Positions 21,901 through 32,700 of a stretch of DNA of 64,000 nt are shown here, in pieces. Position numbers and translations under genes: made by a program. Within the stretch, counting starts at the first letter, position 1; each line of letters begins with the position of its first letter. Source of the stretch: Acanthaster planci. Taxonomy: Eukaryota > Echinodermata > Asteroidea > Valvatida > Acanthasteridae. The stretch covers positions 1,351,938 to 1,415,937 of the forward strand of contig NW_019091490.1 of assembly GCF_001949145.1 (NCBI RefSeq), written 5' to 3'. The notes under the pieces are model-generated. The model ran no database searches. It saw nothing but the letters and a program-made list of their open reading frames with translations, and was not told where the DNA came from.

Positions 21901-22584
21901 TCAGTCCGTGTAATACATAAACCAGTTAGCATGTTGTTGTTATTGGTGAGCAGGGTAAATATAACTTCACAGATTGCTTGTTGATATTTTAGGGCCTAAA
22001 ACACTTTGTGGAAGGAGCTGTGTATGCGGTCATCACTCATTTTCCCCTGCAGTGGACTAGACATGTCCTAAAAAATCAAATTGAACAGGGAAAATGTTGA
22101 AGCGCTTTAGTTAAAAAACACTTCGCCCAAAGTTTGTGACGGTACAGTAGCCAGGTCTCTTATTTTGCCCCTTATTGTGAATGCCAATCAGACGTGACAA
22201 TAGGTGGCAAAATTAGGGACCTGACCACTCTGGTATATGGCCAAGGTCAAGGATGGTAGAATTTTTCAAACCAGTCTCATAGGGTTTGTGAACTCTTTCT
22301 GCCACATTATGTCCAGATGTTAAAAAGATTTTTTTGAAGAGTCTGCTGGTTAAGAGCCGTAGAAGTGGGTTTCCCAAGCTGAACAGCAAGGGTTAGACAG
22401 ACAAGTCACAGTATGAATTGCAAATTTTGACGTGTGGTCAAATGACATTTCAAATTTAATTTGTTTCTAGATCCAAACGTGATATTTTCAGACTTGTAGA
22501 CATTTCAGACATGTTATTTTTTCCATCGCTCTTTTCGCACACAGATCCATCTAGTGGCCTCAGGAACGCATTCGTTTTGGCATC

Positions 22585-22759
22585 ATGGCAGACAGTTCCG
22601 ACGAGGAGTGCCCAGAGCTGGTTGCCACGGTGACCACCAAGATACCAGTCACCATTATTACTGGTTTCCTTGGGGCCGGGAAGACGACGCTCTTGAACTA
22701 CATTCTGACTGAGCAGCACGACAAGAAGATCGCTGTCATTCTGAACGAGTTTGGAGAAG
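22585..22759 (+). CDS. ZNG1: ZNG1 coding exon 1
   Basis: Fifty-eight codons plus one base from the ATG; donor GTAGGC. It carries the acidic leader [13 protein letters not shown], then [19 protein letters not shown] with the P-loop, and ends AVILNEFGE. The ATG is the only one that leaves the CPELV docking motif near the N-terminus. About 130 bp upstream on the same strand nothing resembling a TATA box is visible. Confidence 0.96.
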
Positions 22760-25700
22760 GTAGGCCGCCCTGAGGGAGCCACATCTGGGAATTTCACTCG
22801 ATTTCACGAACTGACACCCGGTAGGGCGCACGCGCACATTGGAGGCAGACACGAGATAGACTGATTTTCGTTTTCACGAACTGACACCCAAACTTGTAAA
22901 AATGATACAGCGCGAAGAAAACTACTTTGGAAAGTTTGACACGAATCAAATCCACATGTATACTTCATGAAAAGTCGTTTTAACTGGTGAAATTAAGATC
23001 GGTGTCAGTTCATGAAAACAAAAATGCACGGAGTGCGCGCTGAAAGTGCCGCACTGTACTGGGTGCCATCTCGTGAAAATGAAAATACCTCGGTTCTCTA
23101 AAATGCGCACAAATTGCATCACCTCGCACACCACTGAGTGTCAGTTCGTGGTGTGTCCGATGATATGTACATGTGCAATGACATTGAGGTGAATTTGAAA
23201 GTCAACCAAAGAGGGATTTCTCTACAAATTTTGGCTGCTTATACTAATAGATAGATAAATATGGTTTATTTGTTTTAAAAACATCAAACGTGCAAGTCAG
23301 AAGGCTAAAGATGTTTGATTTACACAAAAATTAGAAAGTATTTGGAAACACTAAAGCAACCGTTACTTAAAATAAAATTTTTTAATAAAAATAAAAGTAT
23401 CATAATTACATTTTATCTTAAAAGCTAAAAGTTTCACATCAACCATCAACAAATATCAACAGCAAAACATCAATAAAAAAAGACAATCACAAATCATCAA
23501 CATAACCATTCTGCAACTTTACCATAGAAGGGCAGATGATTGCTCTTATCTCTGTGTTCGGCACCGCGGAATTTGTAATAATTGTGATTGTCTAAGGTTT
23601 TGTCCAGATGTAACTTGATATGTGTAAGGCAGTAATTGACGATGTCTATCAGAGTTAATAATAGCAGTCCCGAGATGCAAAGTCAACTGATTACGCCTAG
23701 AAGCAAGTTTTTGTATGGAGAACTTGGACTTGAAAGTGGCTTATAGGACTGTCCCAGTAGAAACCTCACTACTCAGGAAGTGATAAAAGATTATAACTCT
23801 ATTTGAATAACGGTTTGTGTTTATAGTTCTATTGTAATAGTAAAGGTTCATCCACTCTTTTAAACGAAATCCAAATGCCATTTTCAAAGCATATGACAAA
23901 CACACACCATTATGTATCTTGTACGCTTTTGAAAAAGATGAAAACATTTTTATGATCCCTGCAACTGTGCAGTATCAAAATGTGAATGCACAGTGTCTTT
24001 ACCCGTTCCTATCAATGAATCATTTCATCAGGCAGTAAACTAAAAAGTGGCTGTACGGTTTGTGTTGTACTGACTCTAATTGCAGGCAGCGCTGTGGAGA
24101 AGTCCATGTCGATTGGCCAATCAGGTGAGCTCTACGAGGAGTGGTTGGAGCTGCGCAACGGTTGCCTCTGCTGTTCTGTCAAGTAAGTTGGGTCTGACCA
24201 GACTGTGACGCTGAACAAAGAATTGATAGCAGCAGGCTTCGAACCAGTGACCTCCAGAATACTGTCTTTGTGCTCCACCATGCTCAGATGGTAGATTGCC
24301 GGCACCGTTCTCTGGAGGTCATAGGCTCGAATCCTGTTCCGGTCAATTTTTTGTTCATTCTTATTCTGATTGTTTGCAGCTCGGCAGTTTCATTGTTATC
24401 GATTATGTGACAATCTGACCAAATAAAATATCTACATCCTATGGATTCTGTTGTGCTGTCAAAAGTTATCGAGATGGCAAATGCTTGCCTGCTGTTGCTT
24501 GTGTATTTCTGGCATACACATGAATATGCTATAGGCTTTGTGCACATTCTGTTGAAAGTTGGCCGTGCATGTGCCGTGGCTTTTGCCTTGTCTGCAAACA
24601 CACACCACCTGACCACTGATGGAGATGAAAAAATCTTGCATGCCATTTCTGCTGTGCACTTATAGCACATACTTAAAGACGCTACAGGCTTTGTGCTCAT
24701 TCCGGTGAAAGTTGGCTTTGCATGCCATTTGCATCCAAACCGATATGTACAGACCAAAGTTCTGCTGAGATATCAATGTATGCATTTGTTTCTCCTTCAG
24801 GGATAACGGTGTAAAAGCAATTGAGAACCTGATGTTGAAGAGAGGAAAATTTGACTACATTCTTCTAGAGACCACAGGTCTGGCCGACCCAGGTACGCAG
24901 TGCATTATTTATGAGCTAGACTACCGCACTGAACTTCATAAAGTATTAGACACCAAAACAAGTGTCCTGAGTCTTAATGACAACACAATTCGCTTTAAGC
25001 AGAAGAGCCCCCTCATCAGTTGAAAAAAAGCCATGTTGGTAGGTAGTGTTCATTTTGTTGTCAGCGATGCGACTGTAATGGATTTATTTCATAGGCGTTT
25101 GTGAATCAGTGAAGTGGGCTTCCTACCAAAGAAGCCTCCGCTCCAAGGTAAATTGCGCCCTCTCTTGGGCCCACCTGGGCCTCATACCAGCAGGAAAAGG
25201 ATGCCATTTTTGAAAACAAAATTGTTTCCGAACCCAAGAGTTTGAGACACAGCAGCTCACAGTTTTGGGGAAAACACTGGCCTCCTTTGTATCCCAACAT
25301 TTTGACTGCTCGTTTGCTCTGCAGGGCCCATCGCCTCAATATTCTGGCTGGACGACGAACTGGGAAGCGACATATACCTAGATGGTGAGTACAGGTTTAT
25401 GCAAAGACGCATGTATTGATGCTCTCAGACAAGCACTAAGTGTACATTGTTATAGGGCTGTGCCAAATATCTGAAAACCGAATATTCGATCGATTGTCAA
25501 ATATTCGAATATTATTTTTCGAATTTGAATATTCAAATGCAAAATTCATAAAAAGGAAGGAAAAATTTTCTTCTGTTTTAAAAGAGAAAAATTGCATTAT
25601 GGAGGCTTCTTTCAAGCAGATTCAAATGAAATGCATCAGAAGTCTTACAACGATTTAAAAAGTAAATTATTCATTAAACAGTTTAAAAGGAACAGAAAAA

Positions 25701-28700
25701 AAAACTGCCTTGATTGGTATATTTCAGGTCACTCTTTTCGGGAGAGAGGTCGCAGTAGTTTTTATTTGTCACACTTCTGAAAAAGAAAAAAAATGACAGT
25801 GTTTTAAATTTTTTTCAGCATTTTCCTGATGAAAACTTGTGCTTTGTGTGTTTTTTTTTTTAATTTGCGAAGGAGGCTTCAGGTATTAAAACCAAAAATG
25901 CGGAATTGAACTCCAAGATTTCATTTCTTCCGGTTCATTTTTCTCGTGACAGGCATTGTGGTAGTAGTTGACGCCAAGTACGGCCCGCGACACCTTGACG
26001 AAGTCAAACCGGACGGGGTTATCAATGAAGCCATCAGGTGAATTTGAATGAACTGTGGGGTGAATAGAAATGAGTGGGGAAAGTAGCAGGGATTTGTCTT
26101 TAGACATTTCGCAGGAAATGCACAAGATTGACCAGAGAACTATATTCACCAATCAGATTCATTCACGAGATGGCCATTTTGGATCATTCTCCCTGATCCG
26201 CTTTATTCAGCAAACAGTCTGACTTGGGAAGGAGCCTGACTATTTGCTGTAATCACATGCATAGCCTTGCTTTAAAGACAACCAATGGTAGTAGTTTTCA
26301 CTGAAAAGCTAACTTTCAACAAAGGCAAAATGTATCGGCAGACGTTTCAAATACTGCCAAATGCTGCAAACACTGACCGGGGAAAAGTCATTTGACAAGG
26401 TTCCCAGCCGTCCTGAAAATCAGGGAAAACCCCGATGAGTTTCCCTTCTTCCAGTCAGGGAAAAGTCAGAGAATGTGACTTTTGGTTCAAAAGAGAATGT
26501 GGTCATTCTGTTATATACTGTCCACATCTGACATGCCTTCGACAACACTGAAGATGTGTCAAACTGGAAATTTCATTCATTCGTTCATTACGGTTTATTT
26601 TAAAACTGATTAAACAACCTGACCAAAGACTAACAATGTCTGATGTGCAAGATAAATGGATAAAATGTAATAAGAAATCAAAAGTAAAACCAAAAAAGCA
26701 AAAAATAAGCAAAAATAAAATGAAATAAAGAAAAAAAATTGAAAAATAAACAATAACACCAAATAAAAACACAAGACAAATTTATAGTCAAGTACCGGCA
26801 TTCAGTAGCGTGGCCATGAAGGGGATCGGAGATTGTTTACATCGTTGAGTCCTTGAATGGGGATATCAAGCAGTTGGGATTGCCTAAGATTGTGACCAGA
26901 AATATTTGGACGAGTTGGGGGCAGAAATGAACGATATCTTTCAGACTCTAATGAAGATGCATAATTCACTGTGTCTAGCACCAAGAGTCCGGACATTGTA
27001 GTTATTCAAAAGATCGACACAGGGCAACAGATTAGGATAGGCTATTGGGCGGAATGGGTGGCAACAATTGTCCTGGAATTTGGAAACTTCATCAGGGATA
27101 AATCAGGGGAAAAATCAGAAAATTTGGCTTTCATGAAATGCTGGGAACCATGTTTGTTTACTGTTTGTGCAATATTTCTCACCGAAACCTCAGCATTTGC
27201 GACATTTGGAAGGTAGGCCATGGAGCGATATTTGCCACACATCACAAGCCGTGCTCAGTAGCCGGGTTTAAGTTCAGACTTCCTGGACAACGTCTGCAGA
27301 GCAAATTGGGAATTAGACATGTATCAGGGCTGACATGTTTGACCTTGTCAGCTGCCCCTATAAATACAGATCTATGTTTGGCCAATGGGAATGATCAAAC
27401 TATCCCTTAAGAATACATCATAACCAAGGGGTGATTTGAATTTGGTTGGTATTCCGCTTACCAGACAAGTGGCATTGGCGGATCTCGTTCTTCTCAACAA
27501 GACCGACTTGGTTACCAAGGAAGAACTTAGCGATGTCAACAGACAGATCAGGTATGTCTTGACTTAGTGTCCAACAAAATATTTCTGCGGCGCAGAATTT
27601 GTCAAGACAAACTCCACAGTAGTTGTGAAGTTCTTCGGAGAAACTACTCAGAAAATATTTGTAGCTGTAAGGCATTGCTTTCCCTGTGAAAGGATAATTT
27701 CTGGATCAACTTTGAGGAAGGGAAGATTGATCAAAAGTTAGGACATTTTGACAAGTCTGATGATTTGTGAACTTGGAGAGTTCCCATCTTGTTTGATTGA
27801 GACAAATGTTTTTGAAAAATATTTTTTCAGGTCGATAAACAGTCTTGCAAAATTAGTGGAGACGCAGAGATCAAAGTAAGTGACTACGTGTGCTTCTTAA
27901 ATACAGTCAGTTGGTGATGCTTATTTTGATTCACTAATTACGTAGCTTTTGTGCATCATCGCGATGAAAAGTGTACCCACCAGTTTTTTAATGAACAGTT
28001 TTTGAAAAAGTCTACAGCACTAAGACTCTGAAACTAGAAAAGGATCTTCAATCATTTCGTGATGTTTCATGCCAAATTTAAATTGATGAAAACCTGCACA
28101 GTATTGTTTATTTTCTGAAATTTTTCGGCTGTGTAAATCGAGTTGGATGATCTATGGCTTTTTTTAATTACTGAGAGCTTTTGTTTCATATTTAACAGGA
28201 TAGATTTAGATATGATTTTAGATCTCCACGCGTACGACAGCAAAGGCGAGAAAAGGTGAGTCTTGCTGGGGGGGTCGGAGGTTGGCAAAACTAGGACCAT
28301 TTTCCGAATCTTACCATTACGTGGGCTTATGCTGACAAAAGTCACAGTTGTAACTCATAGAGGGCGCTCTTACCAACACACCTGTGAAGCTTTCACAAAT
28401 GACAAAAAGTATGGGACGAACATGAAGCGAGCTCCCAGTGCTGGATCTCAATGCCCTATGATAAAGAATTCACCGTTGTTTAATGTGAAAACAAGCCCCT
28501 TTGTCTAGATTACTAACTCCAAAATACGGTTGCTGACCAGATGCTTACCCACTGCAGTGATGGCCAATCTTGGAGAATCCATGTAGTCACATGGTAATTA
28601 GATGTCAGTTGATTTGACCCCATGAGCAGGTGGATGTTGACTTTGTAAATGTGAAGAGATGTCTTGACGACCCTGTTCAGAAGTTACACATATAGCAATC

Positions 28701-29731
28701 ACAGTGTCCTAATTTATTTGTGATAATACTGTAACTTTGTAGGCTTTTTGCCATAAAGCAGACTGATGACTGAGGGTTTGCATGGCTGCCATCTTGCAGG
28801 CCAGTGCTTTTGTTGAGGAGGGTATGCACAAAGGAGGTTTCCCTTTGGAACAAAAGAACGGCCCCAAAAGATGGCTACCATGCAAAGCCTCCATTGGTGG
28901 ACAATGTCTGTGGTAGCAGGTCGTGTGTTAAAAGTCCATCAGACAATCCTCTCAAAATACGGGCGATTCACAATAGAGCGCCTCCAAGAGTTTGCAATGT
29001 GCCGATCACAACGCTCGAAATCTGTCGACCCTTTCCAAATGCGCATCTGGTCGACGGATTCCGCGCATTGTGATTGGCCAACGCGTTGCAAACTCTTGGA
29101 GGCGCACTGTTGTGAAATGCCCGTATTCCCAGCATGCTCGGGGAAAACTCTGGCTTCGCCTCTTCACAGTGGGCTAGAAGTTCTACAAGATAGGGGTCTG
29201 GAAAAGACCATCGTATCTGAAGGTTCCAGTCATCATTTAGACCCCTCGGTTACCACGGTGACGCTGCCTCTGAAGGGCAGCATAGCGTCCAAAGAGCTGG
29301 ACACCTTTATGCAGGTGGGTGTCGGGTCGTCTGCCTAGACGGAGGTTTTATGTTTTTTCCATCCTTGTTCTTTGTAGGCCGATATCTGTGCTGATCTACC
29401 AAGTTTAATAAAAAAAATTGTTTGCCTGAGAAATTTTTGAGTCTTATTGAAATTGCACTGTGCTGCCTTGCGTAAGGGTTTCTGTCTGTCTTGTTCAATG
29501 AAACCGTTATAGCCCTAAAGGTGCATAGTGCAGATTGCACAAATGCATATCTCTGTGATTTATTTATTCTTGCCAAATTCAGTCTGTTTTCCGATGTTGC
29601 GGAAACACGGTCACTCAAGTTCTCGGAAATCAGGCTTTATAAGTTTGGAATTTCTACTTTTGTAGGATCTACTCTGGGAAAAGAGTATCGTCGACGAACA
29701 GAATCGGCCAATGGAAATTCTCAGGATGAAG
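22585..29731 (+). CDS. ZNG1: ZNG1/CBWD zinc-regulated GTPase metallochaperone, 5' 10 coding exons
   Basis: This is a COG0523/CobW-family P-loop GTPase. The animal members (CBWD, now ZNG1) deliver zinc to methionine aminopeptidase 1 in the cytosol in a GTP-dependent way. Ten exons total 909 nt, 303 codons, with GT-AG borders and matching phases throughout. Visible motifs are CPELV at residues 9-13 (the METAP1-docking motif in the family), Walker A GFLGAGKT at 27-34, metal-binding CLCC at 85-88, the switch/Walker B segment [10 protein letters not shown] at 112-121 and the guanine-specificity motif NKTD at 181-184. The protein ends here at about residue 303 of an expected 390-400. The CobW C-terminal domain (vertebrate VHELYDLEE region) was looked for to 64000 and not found, so those exons are missed, missing or farther right. 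The leader is shorter than in human. Confidence 0.95.
22803..23150. repeat. Short motif repeated in both orientations in ZNG1 intron 1
   Basis: TTCACGAACTGACACCC occurs at 22803 and 22873 on the plus strand. The reverse form GGTGTCAGTTCATGAA is at 23001-23016, and GTGTCAGTTCGTG at 23138-23150. A further variant (GGGTGCCATCTCGTGAAAA) is near 23060. Copies are separated by unrelated sequence. Confidence 0.75.
24086..24182 (+). CDS. ZNG1: ZNG1 coding exon 2 (CxCC motif)
   Basis: Two bases, 31 codons, two bases; acceptor CTAATTGCAG, donor GTAAGT. It encodes [19 protein letters not shown], then [13 protein letters not shown]. The CLCC cysteines are the zinc ligand motif that defines the COG0523 family and all are present. 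Confidence 0.96.
24212..24363. repeat. Head-to-head inverted pair of tRNA-derived SINEs in ZNG1 intron 2
   Basis: The right unit (plus) has A-box TGCTCAGATGGTAGA at 24281-24295, B-box GGCTCGAATCC at 24324-24334 and then TCAATTTTTTGTTCA. The left unit (minus) has A-box-like GAGCATGGTGGAGC (24285-24272), B-box GGTTCGAAGCC (24245-24235) and then TCAATTCTTTGTTCA. Both share CTGGAGGTCA between the boxes. The A-boxes abut at the centre, so the pair folds into a hairpin with about 70-bp arms. It starts 30 bp after the exon 2 donor. Confidence 0.8.
24801..24892 (+). CDS. ZNG1: ZNG1 coding exon 3
   Basis: One base, 30 codons, one base; acceptor CTCCTTCAG, donor GTACGC. It encodes [17 protein letters not shown] and [13 protein letters not shown], the switch II/Walker B region. 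Identity to the vertebrate segment [19 protein letters not shown] is very high. Confidence 0.96.
25056..25168 (+). repeat. Interspersed repeat family R4, copy 1
   Basis: It aligns with 48761-48875 in the same orientation: TTGTTG-T-AGCGATGC, AGGCG or AGTCG, TGAA-CAG-GAAGT, AAGCCTC or AACCTC, and GCGCCCTCTCTTGG at the end. It lies in ZNG1 intron 3. The class is unknown; the end carries a CTCF-like core. Confidence 0.65.
25325..25384 (+). CDS. ZNG1: ZNG1 coding exon 4 (60 bp)
   Basis: Two bases, 19 codons, one base; acceptor CTCTGCAG, donor GTGAGT. It encodes [19 protein letters not shown], matching the vertebrate [18 protein letters not shown]. Confidence 0.96.
25419..25452 (+). repeat. Decayed fragment of the 9167-9364 palindromic MITE
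   Basis: GCTCTCAGACAAGCACTAAG resembles the arm segment GCTCTCGGACAAGCACTGAG at 9287-9309, and the homology continues weakly into TGTACATTGTTA. Only about 34 bp, so the assignment is tentative. Confidence 0.45.
25953..26037 (+). CDS. ZNG1: ZNG1 coding exon 5
   Basis: Two bases, 27 codons, two bases; acceptor CGTGACAG, donor GTGAAT. It encodes [18 protein letters not shown], then [10 protein letters not shown]. The VVxVDAKYG strand follows the GTPase core and is conserved in the family. Confidence 0.95.
27465..27551 (+). CDS. ZNG1: ZNG1 coding exon 6 (NKTD motif)
   Basis: One base, 28 codons, two bases; acceptor GCTTACCAG, donor GTATGT. It encodes [19 protein letters not shown] and [13 protein letters not shown] is the base-specificity motif for GTP. 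Confidence 0.96.
27831..27875 (+). CDS. ZNG1: ZNG1 coding exon 7 (45 bp)
   Basis: One base, 14 codons, two bases; acceptor ATTTTTTCAG, donor GTAAGT. It encodes [14 protein letters not shown], matching the vertebrate SINGLGQILETQRS. It is too short to show as an open reading frame and was found by similarity and phase. Confidence 0.95.
28199..28255 (+). CDS. ZNG1: ZNG1 coding exon 8 (57 bp)
   Basis: One base, 18 codons, two bases; acceptor TTTAACAG, donor GTGAGT. It encodes [18 protein letters not shown], matching the vertebrate VDLSNVLDLHAFDSLSG. It joins exon 9 by completing a Ser codon. Confidence 0.94.
28774..28890. repeat. Small foldback element, about 22-bp arms, in ZNG1 intron 8
   Basis: GGGTTTGCATGGCTGCCATC near 28774 is matched in reverse complement by AGATGGCTACCATGCAAAGCC near 28870-28890. 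The right half resembles 7134-7214 (GGAACAAAA, ATGGC-GCCATG, CCTC-TTGGTGGA), so this is a dispersed family. Confidence 0.6.
28956..29127. mobile_element. 172-bp palindromic MITE family M2, copy 1
   Basis: The ends are inverted repeats of about 42 bp: AATACGGGCGATTCACAATA, then GCGCCTCCAAGAGTTTGCAA, with the matching reverse complement at the right end. The interior is also self-complementary (CTGTCGACCC region). A second copy lies at 41222-41397. No coding capacity; a clear target-site duplication was not identified. Confidence 0.9.
29170..29314 (+). CDS. ZNG1: ZNG1 coding exon 9
   Basis: One base plus 48 codons; acceptor CTCTTCACAG, donor GTGGGT. It encodes [18 protein letters not shown], then [18 protein letters not shown] and [10 protein letters not shown]. 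The HLDxSVxTVTxxxxG strand opens the CobW C-terminal region. A 172-bp foldback element ends only 42 bp before this acceptor. Confidence 0.93.
29666..29731 (+). CDS. ZNG1: ZNG1 coding exon 10 (last one found)
   Basis: Twenty-two codons, phase 0 at both ends; acceptor CTTTTGTAG, donor GTAAGT. It encodes [19 protein letters not shown] and RMK, matching vertebrate [22 protein letters not shown]. The good donor shows the gene continues, yet the next segment (GLVSIK...VHELYD-like) was not seen to the right. Confidence 0.92.
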
Positions 29732-32700
29732 GTAAGTGATCAGTTTATTTCTTCAAGTGGAATGTTAACATGTAGCTCGTATGGCCCAGCAACCATTAAC
29801 TGTCGACCGTTGATATTTTAATTAATAATCAATAGGTTGTATTAGTTTACCAGTTTTACTGCGGGGAGCCATCAGCTGCCAACCAGTTTACAGTTGCCAT
29901 TGGTTATAGAGGCAGTTCAATTGGTACTTTTTTATTTGGGTAATCTGAACATATCTGTGCCATGTGGTCGCTGTACCTAGAATCGGACCGCCAAAAAGTT
30001 CTGTTCTGAACACAGGTGTTCAAACTGAAATCTACTGTGTGAATCAAGGTGACGCTGTCTTCTTTGAGAGACCGTGGGTGAATAGAATTTGACACAGACA
30101 TCCGGTTTTTCCAGCTTTTGGTACTTATGGACATTCGTCGGTAATGTCATTCTTTGCTATGAATACGATGCCATTTCTTTTGACCGTGGAGTTTGCTCGG
30201 CCAAACTCGCCATAAAAGCAGCGTGCGTGTGCAGTGACCATTTAAATCGCGTGACCTTCTCCTGTAATGGCCTCTGTCTGCGATCGCTGTCGCCAGTTGT
30301 GACTTGGACGTGTTGGCTTGTCTTCTGGTGTGATGCCATGCCCGCGTCTTGTGTCTAGAGTTCTCGCTAGGTCTTCATCTGTTGTAAATACTAGGGCACA
30401 GGCTGGCAACAGACAAAGTCCCAGTCATGAAAGCCATTTCTAAAGATTTATAATCTTGCGAACGAGGCAGTTATCGAGTCGCCTTGAAGACGAAGAATGC
30501 CCTCGATACGTTTAGAGAGTTTGGACAATTTTTGTGCTCACGTGAACACAGAGGATGTAATTATTAGGAGAAGGATTCTCCTGCTTTGAACCCGCTTCTT
30601 GTTTTTCTGTGAGATTTTCAGAGGTGCTTGCTGGACACTGTTATAAGTTCAGATGCTCTCGTGGGAGAATTTTTATCACATTGGGGCGGCCAGTGTCATA
30701 GTCTTGTCCAAACCTGCGTACTCAGTTACCCAATCCACCCAAATCTTCACGCGATTGAAGAGTCTTGACACACCCCTCTGTAATGTCAGAGTTGAGATCT
30801 GTCAGGGTTTTTGCCAATGTTTTCAGGATTTTTTTCATCAAGATTTCCCTTATTTTAGGATCTTGCAAAGAGCCCTTGTTAAAAATCTGGAAAATCCCGA
30901 GTTTACTAATAAGATTTCTTTTAATGTCTAAAAGCTTGTACATACATGTACATGTTCAAGACAAGAAATGGGTATTTTTGAGGGGTACTTTGAGGTAAAC
31001 AGTAATGTATACCTTCAACCTTGCTCCACTGGGTGGCCCTCAAAACTTCCGGTGAACACTTATTTATTTTTATTTACTGTTTGATTAAATCAGGGTAGCC
31101 TCGTCAGTGAGACTTACTGCTATTAATGAGGGCCCTGAACATATAAACCAATTATTATATACAGGAATATAAAACAGAGAAACCAAAACGAAAAATTTAC
31201 AAAATTTGGTCAAAAGTTATTCATAAATAAGAGAAGACAACAAATAAACCCAAACTACTTTGTAAAACAGGAAAACATTAAGACATAGAAAAAAAAAGCC
31301 CCAAAGGTAAGAATTAACACAGAATGACAAAGTTGCACAAATTTTAAAGGGTACATCATGAGCTAGATGAACAGTAAGACTAAAACTGAATAAAACTAGT
31401 TGAGAAGGCTGCACAAAAGATGTAAAAACAATGACAAAAATACATTCTAGCATGGAGAAAATTAGAAAACTACACAAATCAAACTAGTGTGTTAGAGTAA
31501 GAAAGGCACAGTTAAGAAAATGGACTTGGAAAAAAATTACATAAAAAAAAAACAAAACTCAAAATTCCGATTTGAGATAAAACAATATAAGAAAAAAAAT
31601 TAAGATAAAACAATATCACAAAACAAAACAAAGTTCTGTACCTCAACATTAAAAGTAAAACAGTACAAATACTTTTACAAATACAAATACCATATTTCGT
31701 GGATAATCGAATGTGCTGAGCAGCTTAGATGTTACGTAAAAATTGCACCACCAGTCAGCAGTTACAGCGCCCTCGCTTGGCTCAATCCAGCCAAACTTTC
31801 AACCACAACTGGGGCTGAGTTTTTTAAAATGGATCATGATCCGTTTTGAGTTGAAACATCAATGTAACAAAAGTGAAATAACAATAGAGAAACTCATTGC
31901 AATAATCACAGAAAAGTCTGCCTCAGAGTGCCACAGTCATGCATCAATGCATCAACCTGAAGAAAAACCAAATTTAAACCAATCAATCATGGAAAATTAT
32001 GTTTCTTTTCAATGTGCAACCATAGTATCATGGTTAACAGCTATCTGACTACATTTCCATGATTTGAAATGTTAACAGTCACCTTTATTTCTGATTACTT
32101 AGACTGGCATTTTTTTCCCTTACAGGCAAAATGTCATACAAGACCTGCCTTCGCAAAAAAATTCATTCAAATGGGCACATAGCACTACACTGATGTTATG
32201 CACCACTGTAAAAACATGTTATGTAATTATCCAATCAGACAATGTAATGCAGACCCAGTGACAGAAATACCAATAAAATTCCTGGTGTTTTTAACTTTTG
32301 CAAATGACTGTATTATAAACAAAGCATTGTTTTAAACCTTAAAAACGTAAAACCATTAACAAAAAACCTTACAAAATCTACTTGTATAGTTCCAACAAGT
32401 GTCAGAGGATTTTCACCCTGACAAATCTCCAATACAAAGTTTAGAGAGGGCAGAAATATCTTCTAAAAGTCACACGATAAAATTGTATAAATTCAAACAT
32501 TAAAATGCCATTTCAAAAGTTGAGTCTCATTTGCCAACTCTTTGCCTAGAGTGTCAAAATTTGAGTCTGAGGCTTTTCTCTTGATTTTTTTGAAGTGACC
32601 AGTACACAAATCGATTTCACTTCATGCAGTACCTGTCAAAAGTATTTGAAGAAATTGGACACTGTATAGTGTGTGTAGCACCCTCTAGTGGTAAATACCC

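Larger units (their letters stand above)
14289..22584. other. Intergenic interval between divergent IPO13 and ZNG1
   Basis: These 8.3 kb contain no exon I can support. They hold SINE-like sequence near 17.8 kb, copies of repeat families R2 and R3, a 39-bp tandem duplication at 18909-18986, and TACATGTA tracts. The stretches 14289-14420 and about 22400-22584 should contain the two promoters, but neither shows a TATA box or recognisable initiator, and I mark no site. Confidence 0.7.

Noticed and set aside
22456-22797. 113-codon minus-strand frame
   Set aside because: Shadow of ZNG1 exon 1 on the opposite strand.
28871-29338. 155-codon open frame covering ZNG1 exon 9
   Set aside because: Only 29170-29314 is exon; the upstream part is the M2 MITE and intron read in the same frame.
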